This document shows positions 14,679 to 23,017 of a stretch of DNA of 64,000 nt, piece by piece. Within the stretch, counting starts at the first letter, position 1. Every line of letters begins with the position of its first letter. The position numbers and the translations under genes are program-made. The stretch is from Alphaproteobacteria bacterium (GTDB taxonomy: Bacteria > Pseudomonadota > Alphaproteobacteria > Puniceispirillales > Puniceispirillaceae). The stretch spans positions 1 through 64,000 of the forward strand of contig JADHLI010000002.1 in the NCBI GenBank assembly GCA_016780775.1, given 5' to 3'. The notes below the pieces were generated by a model that was given only the letters and a program-made list of their open reading frames with translations, did no database searches and was not told where the DNA came from.

Positions 14679-15041
14679 ATGCGCATAATTGGATTGATTA
14701 TTTGTTTGGCCCTAGTTGGCGGCGCGCTCGTAATCATTGGCCCGGCTCTCTATTTCGATTTGAACAGCTTTTTGGTTGTTCTAGGCGGGGGTGTTGGCTA
14801 TGCGCTTCTAAAGGGCAGCAAAGAGCCTTTCATTAAATTATTTGGTGACGGTGCGGCATATTTTGGCTGGATAGGCAGTCTTATCGGCCTGATTGCTATC
14901 ACTGGCGGCCGATTTGATACATGGGGGGATGTTGAAAAGATGGGGCCTGCGTTAGCAGTTGCTATGTTAACACTTTTTTATGGCTATATGGCGCGCCTAA
15001 TCGCCCTATCTTTTACGCCCTTAGACACGCTGGAAGATTAG
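14679..15041 (+). CDS. MotA/TolQ-like small membrane protein
   Basis: The 120-residue product has four hydrophobic segments: GLIICLALVGGALVIIG, SFLVVLGGGVGYALL, YFGWIGSLIGLIAITGG and PALAVAMLTLFYGYMARLIAL. The arrangement DLNSFLVVLGGGVGYALLKG followed by a G-rich segment and PALAVAMLTLFYG resembles the first and last helices of MotA-type stator subunits, but the long cytoplasmic loop of MotA is missing. It could be a short member of the MotA/TolQ/ExbB family or an independent protein. No MotB/TolR partner is adjacent. AGGGAGAAGA precedes the ATG. Confidence 0.6.
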   Translation: MRIIGLIICLALVGGALVIIGPALYFDLNSFLVVLGGGVGYALLKGSKEPFIKLFGDGAAYFGWIGSLIGLIAITGGRFDTWGDVEKMGPALAVAMLTLFYGYMARLIALSFTPLDTLED

Positions 15042-15121
15042 CTGGAAAATTAACTGGTAGCTTAACTGGCAGATGATCTAGCAATTTAAATGGCAAATTA
15101 AATGGCAACTTAGCTGGCAGG
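15038..15121. repeat. Seven degenerate tandem copies of a 12-bp unit
   Basis: Units of the type TTAACTGGCARN begin at 15038, so the first contains the stop codon of the preceding gene and each further unit repeats a T-TAR stop-like pattern. Copies at 15038, 15050, 15062, 15074 (diverged), 15086, 15098 and 15110. The remaining gap to 15361 is AT-rich and holds the csp leader; no gene is seen. Confidence 0.85.
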
Positions 15122-15361
15122 CAAGAAAGAGAGCATATCCCGATAGGTTTCGTATTTTTGTGAAATTTTGTCCTCTACTAGGGCTTAATAATGAGACATT
15201 TCGACCCATTTAGGTAAAAAAATGAAAGAAAAAAGTGGTAATTTGGCGACAGTCATGACATATGGGTAGGGTATTCTCAAAAACTTAGAATACAGCTTAA
15301 CAATTTTTGACATTTATAAGATGCGAGTTGTCAGGCTTAAACGATACTTTAGGAGACGAAG

Positions 15362-15568
15362 ATGGCAACTGGCACTGTCAAATGGTTTAACACCACAAAA
15401 GGCTACGGTTTTATTGCACCTGAGGATGGCTCAACAGATGTGTTTGTGCATATTTCAGCTGTGCAGAATTCTGGCATGACAGACCTGCAAGAAGGTCAGC
15501 AAGTTGAATATGAACTTGAAGCTGGCAAAAACGGCAAAACAGCAGCTGTAAATCTAAAAGCTGTTTAA
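15362..15568 (+). CDS. Cold-shock domain protein (CspA family)
   Basis: The 68-residue product is one cold-shock domain with both RNA-binding motifs: [11 protein letters not shown] (RNP1) and DVFVHISAV (RNP2), beginning [18 protein letters not shown]. It binds single-stranded RNA or DNA and acts as an RNA chaperone. TAGGAGACGAAG gives a strong ribosome-binding site. A long AT-rich untranslated leader with a TTGACA at 15307-15312 precedes it, as is common for cold-shock genes, and a hairpin terminator follows. Which of several Csp paralogues this is cannot be told. Confidence 0.95.
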   Translation: MATGTVKWFNTTKGYGFIAPEDGSTDVFVHISAVQNSGMTDLQEGQQVEYELEAGKNGKTAAVNLKAV

Positions 15569-15579
15569 AAAAATACCTC

Positions 15580-15616
15580 AGACTAAGCTGGGTTTTAACC
15601 AGCTTAGTCTAGTCCT
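15580..15616 (+). terminator. Terminator of the cold-shock gene
   Basis: AGACTAAGCTGG pairs with CCAGCTTAGTCT over a 7-nt loop (15580-15610), 12 bp after the stop. The following T content is modest. Confidence 0.75.
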
Positions 15617-15671
15617 TCTAGTCTTTTCCGGCTAATCTGGCCCGGCTGGTTTTTTCCGGCTAATCTAGCCC

Positions 15672-15722
15672 GCATAATCTGGCCCACATAATCTGGCCCA
15701 CATAATCTGGCCCACATAATCT
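15672..15722. repeat. Tandem 14-bp repeat ACATAATCTGGCCC
   Basis: Three full units at 15672, 15686 and 15700 and a partial fourth, with related degenerate copies (CCGGCTAATCTRGCCC) just upstream. Non-coding, between the cold-shock terminator and the small lipoprotein gene. The gap 15617-16009 also holds a perfect palindrome CTTGCATGCAAG; I see no gene there. Confidence 0.9.
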
Positions 15723-16009
15723 AAATAGGCTGATCTGAACTGGCTAATCTGGCGGACGAACCCCTTCCCTAACTTTTCATTATTTAGGCTCAGACTTTCT
15801 GCGCAACAGCCCTTGCATGCAAGAACGTACAGCTATTGCCCTTTTTAAGGCACGACCCCTTAGCCTAATCGCGTGGCTGGGCAAGGGATATTCGCGCGCG
15901 CTTCTAAAGAACACTACCGCAGACAAAAATGCAGCGGAATAAATTTAATGAGGTGACACTATGATTTTTAGTAATTAGACTATCGGTAATTTATGTATGG
16001 GAGTTTTCA

Positions 16010-16123
16010 ATGAAAAAAATTGTTTCTGTTTGCCTGATTGCCTTTGCACTAACCGGCCTCTCTGCTTGTTCAAGCTACCCAACTTGGGTACCGGAATGGG
16101 CTCAGGTTGGCGCTGATAATTAA
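16010..16123 (+). CDS. Very small lipoprotein (37 aa)
   Basis: A 38-codon frame from ATG 16010 to TAA 16123 encodes MKKIVSVCLIAFALTGLSAC and then a 17-residue mature peptide rich in W and P (SSYPTWVPEWAQVGADN). The signal sequence ends in a clear lipobox, L-S-A-C20, so the mature peptide would be a lipid-anchored 18-mer, comparable in size with entericidin-type lipoproteins. GGGAG lies before the start and a strong terminator follows, so it is a stand-alone transcript. Function unknown; the conserved-looking VPEWA core is worth comparing in related genomes. Confidence 0.7.
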   Translation: MKKIVSVCLIAFALTGLSACSSYPTWVPEWAQVGADN

Positions 16124-16149
16124 TTTATAGCACTTATGGTTATTTAAAT

Positions 16150-16189
16150 AGGCATCGTTTTTTAAAAAAGACGGTGCTTGTTTTTTTTC
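16150..16189 (+). terminator. Strong rho-independent terminator of the lipoprotein gene
   Basis: GGCATCGTTTTTT pairs with AAAAAAGACGGTGC, followed by TTG and eight T residues. Confidence 0.85.
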
Positions 16190-16272
16190 TGCCTCACAAA
16201 AATATCAGAGAAAAAACCCCCAGAATAAGAATCCCAGAGCTAAAAGCCCGAAGCCAAAGGTAGACAAATCAG

Positions 16273-17040
16273 ATGTGTGATAAATATGAAGATAATCTGG
16301 CAGCTCTGATTATCGGCTCTGGCCCAGATGCTAAACGCGCCGCCACCCTGCCGCTCGATAAATTTAATTATATTATCACTATTAATAATGCATGGCAGGT
16401 CAGCGATGCATGGACGCATCTTGTCTACCCATATGACTTCGCGCCCGAGCGAATGCCGCCGATTGTCCGCACAGAACAGACATTAATAGATGAAACAGCC
16501 TTTGTTCCCGCCCAGAACCGATTTGGCGGCTTTGTCTATGCAGGCGGCACCATGGCCTATACAACCGCCTATTGGTGTCTTGATGCCTTGCGCCCAAAAC
16601 ACATACTGCACCTAGGGTGTGATATGCATTATCCAAAAACTGGGGCAACACATTTTTATGGCACAGGCACGCCAGACCCGCTGCGTGATGATATTTCATT
16701 AACCTCTCTTGAGGCCTGTTCGGCACGCTTTTACTGTTTGGCATATTTACAAGGCAGCTCTGTATGGAACCTCTCACAAGGGCCCTCACGCCTGTTATAT
16801 CCGCGCACGCAGCTAGATGATTTCTTTGCAACTGGCCAACAACACCAGCCTACTCCTGATATAAAGAAGCCTACTCCTGATATAAAGAAGATAGAGGCTT
16901 GCTTGGAAATGGAAGCAGCGCTTGATTATGTCATCGAAGATGGCCGCTACTGGAAACACGCTGATAAATTTGACCGCAAAAAGCTGATGGCACTTGACCA
17001 AAAATGGCTGGAGGCAGCATCCCTTTTGCCTGCAAAGTGA
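16273..17040 (+). CDS. Hypothetical Rossmann-like protein, possibly glycosyltransferase-42/MAF-like
   Basis: The 255-residue product opens with AALIIGSGPDAKRAATLP and NYIITINNAW, a nucleotide-binding start and an asparagine pair that recall sialyltransferase-like (GT42) and motility-associated (DUF115/MAF) proteins, which identify a surface sugar donor site by N-G-P/S-G-P and N-N motifs. GGFVYAGGTMAYTTAYWCLDAL and HILHLGCDMHYP continue the alpha/beta pattern. Residues ~193-206 are a duplicated PTPDIKK, a 21-bp tandem repeat at 16849-16890. The assignment is low confidence; no sugar gene is adjacent. Confidence 0.55.
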   Translation: MCDKYEDNLAALIIGSGPDAKRAATLPLDKFNYIITINNAWQVSDAWTHLVYPYDFAPERMPPIVRTEQTLIDETAFVPAQNRFGGFVYAGGTMAYTTAYWCLDALRPKHILHLGCDMHYPKTGATHFYGTGTPDPLRDDISLTSLEACSARFYCLAYLQGSSVWNLSQGPSRLLYPRTQLDDFFATGQQHQPTPDIKKPTPDIKKIEACLEMEAALDYVIEDGRYWKHADKFDRKKLMALDQKWLEAASLLPAK

Positions 17041-17081
17041 CAAGGCTTTGGGCTCAAACAACCAAATGCTTATCCAGATAG

Positions 17082-17243
17082 AAACACAAAAATAAGAACG
17101 CCTCTCGCCATGAAGAAGCGGTACGCAATATTATAAAATTGCAGACAAGCGTGGAAATAGTGGCACCTGCCTGCCGACCAAATGATGGCAAGGTCATTGA
17201 TGATATCGGCAAAATTGGCTACTCTAAAAAACCACATTTTTAA
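17082..17243 (+). pseudogene. Possible gene remnant (C-terminal coding-like fragment)
   Basis: Between 17082 and TAA 17241-17243 a frame without ATG reads like protein: KNASRHEEAVRNIIKLQ, then VEIVAPACRPNDGKVIDDIG, ending KIGYSKKPHF. It is bounded upstream by a stop at 17079. A TTG inside would give only about 34 residues. It may be the decayed end of a gene or chance; the rest of the 17041-17306 gap shows nothing else except the acyl-CoA dehydrogenase ribosome-binding site. Confidence 0.25.
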
Positions 17244-17306
17244 AGGCCAAAGCCTCTTAAGCCAAGTATTTTAGCAAGCAGGCAATTTTTGAAATCAGGT
17301 AGGGTT

Positions 17307-18455
17307 ATGGATTTTTCACTATCAGAAGAACAACAAGCTGTATTGGATATGGCCATAGATTTTGGGGCGGAGAAAATTGCCCCGCATGCGCTAAAGTGGG
17401 ATGAAGAAGAGCGGATGCCGCGTGAGATGCTGCAAGCCGCAGCAGAGCTTGGATTGGCCGCAATTTACGTGCCTGAAGAAGATGGCGGCTCTGGCCTAAC
17501 ACGGCTAGATGCCACGTTGGTATTTGAAGGGCTGGCAATGGCCTGCCCTACGATATCTTCTTTTTTATCTATTCATAATATGGTCGCATGGATGGTTTCT
17601 AGCTTTGGCAGTGAAACCCTAAAAGACCGGCATCTTGCCCAGCTTTGCTCAATGCAGAAGATCGCTTCTTATTGTCTAACTGAACCTAGTTCGGGTTCGG
17701 ATGCAGCAGCCTTGCAGACAAAGGCAGTGCGCACAAATGAGGGCTATGAGTTAACCGGTACAAAAAGCTTTATATCTGGAGCTGGCTTTTCAGACTTATA
17801 TGTGGTGATGGCGCGCACAGGCGATGATAGTCCGGGCGGCATTTCTGCGCTGATGGTTGAAGATGGGCTAGATGGGCTATCCTTTGGGGCGCAGGAAAAA
17901 AAGATGGGCTGGCGTGCCCAGCCAACTGCACAAGTAATAATGGATAATTGTACGATAAACGCAGATAGCCTGTTGGGGGCTGAGGGCGAGGGATTTCGCT
18001 ATGCCATGATGGGGCTAGATGGTGGGCGGTTAAATATCGCTGCCGCGGCTCTTGGCGGGGCGCAGTTTGCCTATGATGCGGCACTTGCCTATGCCAAAGA
18101 CAGGCAAGCCTTCGGCCGATCTATCGACCGTTTTCAGTCTCTGCAATTCAAGCTGGCAGATATGCATACAAGTCTAGATGTAGCGCGTAGCTATTTGCGG
18201 CAAGCTGCATGGAAGCTGGATAATCAAACCCCAGATGCGACATGCGCCTGTGCAATGGCCAAACGCTATGTCACAGATAGCTGTTTTCAAGTAGCGAATG
18301 AGGCATTGCAAATACATGGCGGCTATGGCTATCTGGCCGATTATGGAATTGAGAAGATCGTGCGTGATTTGCGCGTGCATCAAATTCTGGAAGGTACAAA
18401 CGAAATTATGCGGGTGATTATCAGCCGATCAATTATGACGGAGCGAGACAGTTGA
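17307..18455 (+). CDS. Acyl-CoA dehydrogenase, probably isobutyryl-CoA dehydrogenase
   Basis: From ATG 17307 (preceded by AGGTAGGG; the upstream TTG is not needed) the 382-residue flavoprotein has the acyl-CoA dehydrogenase signatures YCLTEPSSGSDAAALQTKA (FAD/substrate loop), KSFISGAGFSDLYVVMAR, and GRSIDRFQSLQFKLADM, with IHGGYGYLADYGIEKIVRDLRVHQ and the terminal LEGTNEIMR. It would oxidise a short branched acyl-CoA and pass electrons to ETF. Its place before a 3-hydroxyisobutyryl-CoA hydrolase and 3-hydroxyisobutyrate dehydrogenase makes isobutyryl-CoA (valine breakdown) the best guess. Confidence 0.87.
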   Translation: MDFSLSEEQQAVLDMAIDFGAEKIAPHALKWDEEERMPREMLQAAAELGLAAIYVPEEDGGSGLTRLDATLVFEGLAMACPTISSFLSIHNMVAWMVSSFGSETLKDRHLAQLCSMQKIASYCLTEPSSGSDAAALQTKAVRTNEGYELTGTKSFISGAGFSDLYVVMARTGDDSPGGISALMVEDGLDGLSFGAQEKKMGWRAQPTAQVIMDNCTINADSLLGAEGEGFRYAMMGLDGGRLNIAAAALGGAQFAYDAALAYAKDRQAFGRSIDRFQSLQFKLADMHTSLDVARSYLRQAAWKLDNQTPDATCACAMAKRYVTDSCFQVANEALQIHGGYGYLADYGIEKIVRDLRVHQILEGTNEIMRVIISRSIMTERDS

Positions 18456-19468
18456 GTGAAATAAAAATTTATGTTGAGGGTTCTACTGGCCGAATTACGC
18501 TGACCCGTCCTGAGGCCTTAAATGCGCTAAGCTATGCGATGTGTGAGGCGATGGAAGAAGCTTTGCTTGCTTGGCAAGATGATGCAGCAATTACCCAAGT
18601 CATCATTGACGCACAAGGCGAGCGTGCCTTTTGTGCTGGCGGCGATATTGCCAAATTATATGAATATGGCCTGCAAGGCGACTTCGATTATGCCCGTAAA
18701 TTCTGGAAAGATGAATATCGCTTAAATGCGCTCATCGCGAATTATCCAAAGCCTTATATTGCGTTTTTGCATGGCTTTGTGATGGGTGGCGGCGTTGGGA
18801 TTGCGTGTCATGGCAGTCACCGTATTGTATGTGAAACTGTTAAAATCGCCATGCCAGAATGTGCTATAGGCCTGATACCAGATGTTGGCGGCACAGCTTT
18901 GTTATCACGTGTTCCGGGTAAGATGGGTCTGTATCTAGGGCTGACAGGCTACCGTATGAACGCTGCCGATAGTCTTTATGCCGGCTTTGCAGATTATTTT
19001 GTTCCCGAAAGCAGCTATGATGCGCTGAAAGATGCCTTGATTAAAGCTGGCAACACCAGCCCTATTGAGGCATTTTCTAGTGCCGCATCTGGGGAAAGTG
19101 TGCTGGCGGACTGGCAGGAGAAATGTGATAAATTCTTTGCCAGCGATAATCTAGCTGAGCTAGCTAAAGCACATCCGGGTCATGCAGATATGGATAAGTT
19201 CTGGAGCAAGGCAATGATGCATAACGCGCCCTTGTCTATGCTTTGTACAGCAGAAATTTTAAAGCGGCTAAATCCGGGCGATGATATCGAAACAGCCCTC
19301 GAGCTTGAATATCGTTTCACCTACCGCTCTATGGATGAAGGCGAGTTTTTAGAAGGCACGCGCGCTGCCGTCATTGATAAGGATCGCAATCCTAATTGGC
19401 AGGCTAAGTCGATGATGGATATTAGCGATATGAAAATTGAAAGTATGCTGGCTGAAGTGCCGCACTAA
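18452..19468 (+). CDS. 3-hydroxyisobutyryl-CoA hydrolase (crotonase superfamily)
   Basis: The 338-residue length and the order of motifs fit HIBCH rather than a 260-residue enoyl-CoA hydratase: NALSYAMCEAMEEAL, the oxyanion-hole FCAGGDIAKLYEYG, HGFVMGGGVGIACHGSHRIV, and PECAIGLIPDVGGTALLSR with the catalytic acid. The C-terminal part LELEYRFTYRSMDEGEFLEGTRAAVIDKD is typical of HIBCH. It releases 3-hydroxyisobutyrate from its CoA ester. It starts at TTG 18452, overlapping the stop of the dehydrogenase gene (TTGA), so the two are coupled. Confidence 0.88.
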   Translation: MSEIKIYVEGSTGRITLTRPEALNALSYAMCEAMEEALLAWQDDAAITQVIIDAQGERAFCAGGDIAKLYEYGLQGDFDYARKFWKDEYRLNALIANYPKPYIAFLHGFVMGGGVGIACHGSHRIVCETVKIAMPECAIGLIPDVGGTALLSRVPGKMGLYLGLTGYRMNAADSLYAGFADYFVPESSYDALKDALIKAGNTSPIEAFSSAASGESVLADWQEKCDKFFASDNLAELAKAHPGHADMDKFWSKAMMHNAPLSMLCTAEILKRLNPGDDIETALELEYRFTYRSMDEGEFLEGTRAAVIDKDRNPNWQAKSMMDISDMKIESMLAEVPH

Positions 19469-19498
19469 CATCAGCATAAAATAAAGGGAGGTTAAGGC

Positions 19499-20374
19499 AT
19501 GAAAATCGGGTTTATCGGATTAGGGAATATGGGCTTGCCAATGGCCATTAATCTGGCAAAAGCTGGCCATAAGGTAACCGGCTTTGATACAGCAGATATT
19601 CCCCTGCCAGACTTTATTGAAAAAGCCAGCGATGCCAGCAGCTGCGCCACTGACCAAGATGTGGTTATCACCATGCTTCCAAATGGCACAATATTGCAGC
19701 AGGTTGCAAAAACAATTATTCCAGTGATGCAAAAGGGGGCTGTTTTATGTGACTGCTCAACTGTGGATGTACGCGCCGCAAGACAGGTTGGCAAAAGCGC
19801 AGAAGAAGCTGGTCTTATGGCATTGGACGCCCCTGTATCGGGGGGTATTAGCGGCGCTGAAGCAGGCACACTCACCTTTATGGTCGGCGGCAGTGAAGCC
19901 GGGTTCGCCATTGTCGCCCCCCTATTTGAGATTATGGGCAATAAGGCGGTATTATGCGGCGAGGCTGGCGCTGGTCAATCGGTAAAAATCTGCAATAATA
20001 TGATTTTGGGCGTCACTATGATCGCAACCTGTGAGAGCATCGCCCTTGGAGATAAGCTTGGCTTAGACAGAGAGAAACTATTTGAAGTTTTAAGCACCTC
20101 TTCTGGAGCAAGTTGGACGGTTAATACCTATTTTCCAGCACCAAATGTAGGGCCAAAATCCCCTGCGGATAATGACTATAAGCCAGGATTTGCAGCAGAA
20201 CTAATGGTAAAGGATTTAGGCCTTTCCCAAGAAGCAGCCCAAGATGTGGATGCCGATACCCCTATGGGGGCAGCAGCCCTGACGCTTTATAAAAAATTTG
20301 TTGATGATGAAGATGGGTTGGGGCGCGATTTCTCGGCCATGTTACCGCGTTTTTCATCCCGCAGCCGTGGCTAA
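19499..20374 (+). CDS. mmsB: 3-hydroxyisobutyrate dehydrogenase
   Basis: The 291-residue product has the NAD-binding start IGFIGLGNMGLPMAINLAKAG, the substrate-site DAPVSGGISGAEAGTLTFMVGG, and the catalytic-lysine segment GAGQSVKICNNMILG, all of the beta-hydroxyacid dehydrogenase family. Residues around GASWTVNTY and NDYKPGFAAELMVKDLGL distinguish 3-hydroxyisobutyrate dehydrogenase from tartronate semialdehyde reductase. It oxidises 3-hydroxyisobutyrate to methylmalonate semialdehyde. GGGAGG sits before the ATG. The next step (mmsA) is not in this window. Confidence 0.9.
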   Translation: MKIGFIGLGNMGLPMAINLAKAGHKVTGFDTADIPLPDFIEKASDASSCATDQDVVITMLPNGTILQQVAKTIIPVMQKGAVLCDCSTVDVRAARQVGKSAEEAGLMALDAPVSGGISGAEAGTLTFMVGGSEAGFAIVAPLFEIMGNKAVLCGEAGAGQSVKICNNMILGVTMIATCESIALGDKLGLDREKLFEVLSTSSGASWTVNTYFPAPNVGPKSPADNDYKPGFAAELMVKDLGLSQEAAQDVDADTPMGAAALTLYKKFVDDEDGLGRDFSAMLPRFSSRSRG

Positions 20375-20406
20375 ATTCTGCCTGAAATAAAGGGGGAGGA
20401 AAAAAA

Positions 20407-21189
20407 ATGTCAGATAAAGATTATCAGACAATTGAAGTTACCAAGCATGAGCGTGTTGTGCTGGTGACATTAAACCGTGAGAATGCCTTAAATGCGCTGA
20501 ATATGCAGCTGACTGACGAGGTTATAGAGGCGCTAGCAGACTTTGACCGTGATCCAGAGATTGGCTGTTTTGTTCTAACAGGCAAGGGTAAGGCTTTCGC
20601 GGCTGGCGCAGATATAAAAGAGATGGCAGACAAGTCTTACGACCAAACATTTTATGAAAATATGTTTGCTAAATGGGATCTTTTCGCGCAGATGCGCACC
20701 CCAAAAATTGCAGCTGTAAACGGCTTTGCCCTTGGCGGTGGATGCGAATTGGCGATGATGTGCGACATTATTTTTGCCAGTGAAACAGCAAAATTCGGCC
20801 AACCTGAAATTAAGCTTGGCGTGATACCAGGTATGGGCGGCTCGCAGCGGTTAGCAAGGCTGATAGGGCGCGCAAAAGCAATGGATATGATCCTAACTGG
20901 CCGTATGATGGATGCCGAAGAAGCTGAACGTTCTGGGCTTGTTGCGCGCATTTTTGAAAGCGATAATTTGCTGAGTGAAACTCTAAAAGTGGCGGCAGAA
21001 ATTGCCGGATTTGGACGTATGGCCGCAATGGCAGCCATTGAGGCGGTCAACCGTGCAGAGCAAACCAGCCTATATGAGGGTATTTTGTTTGAGCGCCGCC
21101 TGTTCCATTCCCTATTCGCTACAGCAGATCAAAAAGAAGGCATGGCAGCCTTTATGGCTAAGCGCGCCGCTGAGTTTAAAAATAAATAA
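20407..21189 (+). CDS. Enoyl-CoA hydratase
   Basis: The 260-residue crotonase has [19 protein letters not shown], the oxyanion-hole [36 protein letters not shown] with catalytic Glu, and [24 protein letters not shown] with the second Glu. It adds water to a 2-enoyl-CoA, and in valine breakdown would hydrate methacrylyl-CoA. It also fits general short-chain beta-oxidation. GGGGAGG precedes ATG; 32 bp separate it from mmsB. Confidence 0.9.
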   Translation: MSDKDYQTIEVTKHERVVLVTLNRENALNALNMQLTDEVIEALADFDRDPEIGCFVLTGKGKAFAAGADIKEMADKSYDQTFYENMFAKWDLFAQMRTPKIAAVNGFALGGGCELAMMCDIIFASETAKFGQPEIKLGVIPGMGGSQRLARLIGRAKAMDMILTGRMMDAEEAERSGLVARIFESDNLLSETLKVAAEIAGFGRMAAMAAIEAVNRAEQTSLYEGILFERRLFHSLFATADQKEGMAAFMAKRAAEFKNK

Positions 21190-21213
21190 GGCACTTCATA
21201 AAATTAGGGGCTA

Positions 21214-22401
21214 ATGAGCATGCAAGACGAGATTGTCATTACTGGCGCAGCCCGCACCGCGATAGGCGGATTTCAAGGGGCATTAAGGAGCAAAACCGCG
21301 CCAGAGCTTGGCGGCCATGCCATAAAGGCAGCACTAGCAGATGCACGTAACATCATCCCTCTTATTGATGAGGTCATTATGGGATGCGTGCTACCGGCAG
21401 GGCTGGGGCAAGCACCCGCACGCCAAGCAAGTTTTCATGGCGGACTAAGCGAGGCTATACCGGCTACAACCGTCAATAAAATGTGCGGGTCAGGCATGAA
21501 AGCGGTGATGCTAGGCGTTGACCAATTGCGGTGTGGTGAGGCTGATTTCATTGTTGCAGGCGGCATGGAGAGCATGACCAATGCCCCCTATTTAAGCGAT
21601 GGGGTGCGCGGTGGTGCGCGGCTTGGCCATCAGATAATGCGGGACCATATGTTCCTTGATGGGCTAGAAGACGCTTATGATAAGGGCACATTAATGGGCA
21701 GTTTTGCAGAAGATTGTGCAGCCCATTATCAATTCTCCCGCGCGGCACAAGATGAATTCGCGCTTGCCTCCCTTTCTAGAGCGCAACAAACGCAGAAAGA
21801 TGGCGTCTTTGAGACGGAAATCACCCCGGTTCCGGTAATGATTAAAAAACAGGAACATATCATCACCATTGACGAGCAACCGCAAACTGCACGGCCAGAT
21901 AAAATCCTGCATCTAAAACCAGCCTTTCGCTCTGATGGCAGTGTTACAGCAGCTAATTCTTCGTCTATCTCAGATGGGGCCGCAGCCTGCTTATTAGCAC
22001 GCAAGACAGCTGCCAAAAGAAATGGCCTGCCTATAAAAGCATGTATCTTAGGGCATGCAAGTTTTGCCCATGCGCCGGGCTGGTTTACAACCGCGCCAGT
22101 AACAGCGGCAAAAAAACTACTAGATAAAATTGGCTGGCAGATAACAGATGTTGATATCTGGGAAATAAATGAAGCCTTCGCCGTTGTGCCTATGGCCTTT
22201 ATGCGCGAGTTGGATATCAGCCATAATATTATGAATGTACATGGTGGCGCCTGTGCGTTGGGCCATCCGATAGGCGCCTCTGGCGCACGGATTATTGTAA
22301 CACTTTTGAACGCGCTAGAAGTAAGGGGCAAGCAGCGCGGCGTGGCTGCAATTTGTCTTGGCGGCGGCGAAGGTATTGCAGTTGCGATTGAACGTCCATA
22401 A
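21214..22401 (+). CDS. Acetyl-CoA C-acyltransferase (thiolase)
   Basis: The 395-residue product is a degradative/biosynthetic thiolase. The nucleophile cysteine lies in VNKMCGSGMKAVMLG (around residue 92), the NEAFAVVP segment and GGACALGHPIGASGA (His) follow, and the second cysteine is in AICLGGGEGIAV. It cleaves or condenses 3-ketoacyl-CoA with CoA. Last gene of the five-gene operon; its presence suggests the operon serves acyl-CoA breakdown in general and not only valine. Two ATGs three codons apart are possible starts; I keep the first. Confidence 0.9.
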   Translation: MSMQDEIVITGAARTAIGGFQGALRSKTAPELGGHAIKAALADARNIIPLIDEVIMGCVLPAGLGQAPARQASFHGGLSEAIPATTVNKMCGSGMKAVMLGVDQLRCGEADFIVAGGMESMTNAPYLSDGVRGGARLGHQIMRDHMFLDGLEDAYDKGTLMGSFAEDCAAHYQFSRAAQDEFALASLSRAQQTQKDGVFETEITPVPVMIKKQEHIITIDEQPQTARPDKILHLKPAFRSDGSVTAANSSSISDGAAACLLARKTAAKRNGLPIKACILGHASFAHAPGWFTTAPVTAAKKLLDKIGWQITDVDIWEINEAFAVVPMAFMRELDISHNIMNVHGGACALGHPIGASGARIIVTLLNALEVRGKQRGVAAICLGGGEGIAVAIERP

Positions 22402-22435
22402 TTCTGGCGTTTTCATGCCTATCCGCAGATAGCTA

Positions 22436-22903
22436 TTAGCCGCCCGGCTTCCAGTCAGGTGGCACTTCAACATGCGCAAGAGACGAAGTCATCGCCGCGA
22501 TCAGGCGTCTTTCTTCGCCCTCTTCATTAGCTTCATAGGCTTTGGACTCGCAAAAGCTGACCCGCCTGCCAGATTTTAAAACCACCCCTTCAATGATGAT
22601 TTCTTCACTGCGGGCAGGTGCCATGAAAGAGGTTTTAAATTCGATAGATAAAACTTCTGTAGATTTTGCTGACAGCGATAAAGCCGCAAAGCCACACGCA
22701 CTATCTAGGGCAGAGGTTATCACCCCGCCATGAATAAAACCCTGCTGTTGCAAGAAGTTTGGGCTGCGGTTCAGGCGCATCAAAATATGGCCGGGCGCAA
22801 GCGATAGCAGCGATATCTGCATAGATGACATTGCGGTTTGCGCCGCAAAGCTTGTTCTAACGCGCGCCTGATAATCTGGGTCTATTGGGTTCTGAGCAGT
22901 CAA
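22436..22903 (-). CDS. PaaI-type hotdog-fold thioesterase
   Basis: The 155-residue product shows the hotdog pattern: LRLNRSPNFLQQQGFIHGGVITSALDSACGFAALS (helix with HGG and an acidic D, the catalytic region of PaaI-like enzymes), then VEFKTSFMAPARSEEIIIEGVVLKSGRRVSFCESKAYE. It likely hydrolyses a small or aromatic acyl-CoA. It starts at TTG 22903 with GGGGG 8 bp upstream. It is convergent with the thiolase gene, 34 bp apart, and might clear by-products of the operon. Confidence 0.85.
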   Translation of the reverse strand: MTAQNPIDPDYQARVRTSFAAQTAMSSMQISLLSLAPGHILMRLNRSPNFLQQQGFIHGGVITSALDSACGFAALSLSAKSTEVLSIEFKTSFMAPARSEEIIIEGVVLKSGRRVSFCESKAYEANEEGEERRLIAAMTSSLAHVEVPPDWKPGG

Positions 22904-23017
22904 TTTTTATGCCCCCTATATTGCTGTCACTAGCGAGCGTGCAAATAATGTTTTGCAGGCGCCTCCCCTAGCAGGTTAGGCTTTTATAAGTGCTAGTATA
23001 GCCATGGAGATAAGAAG

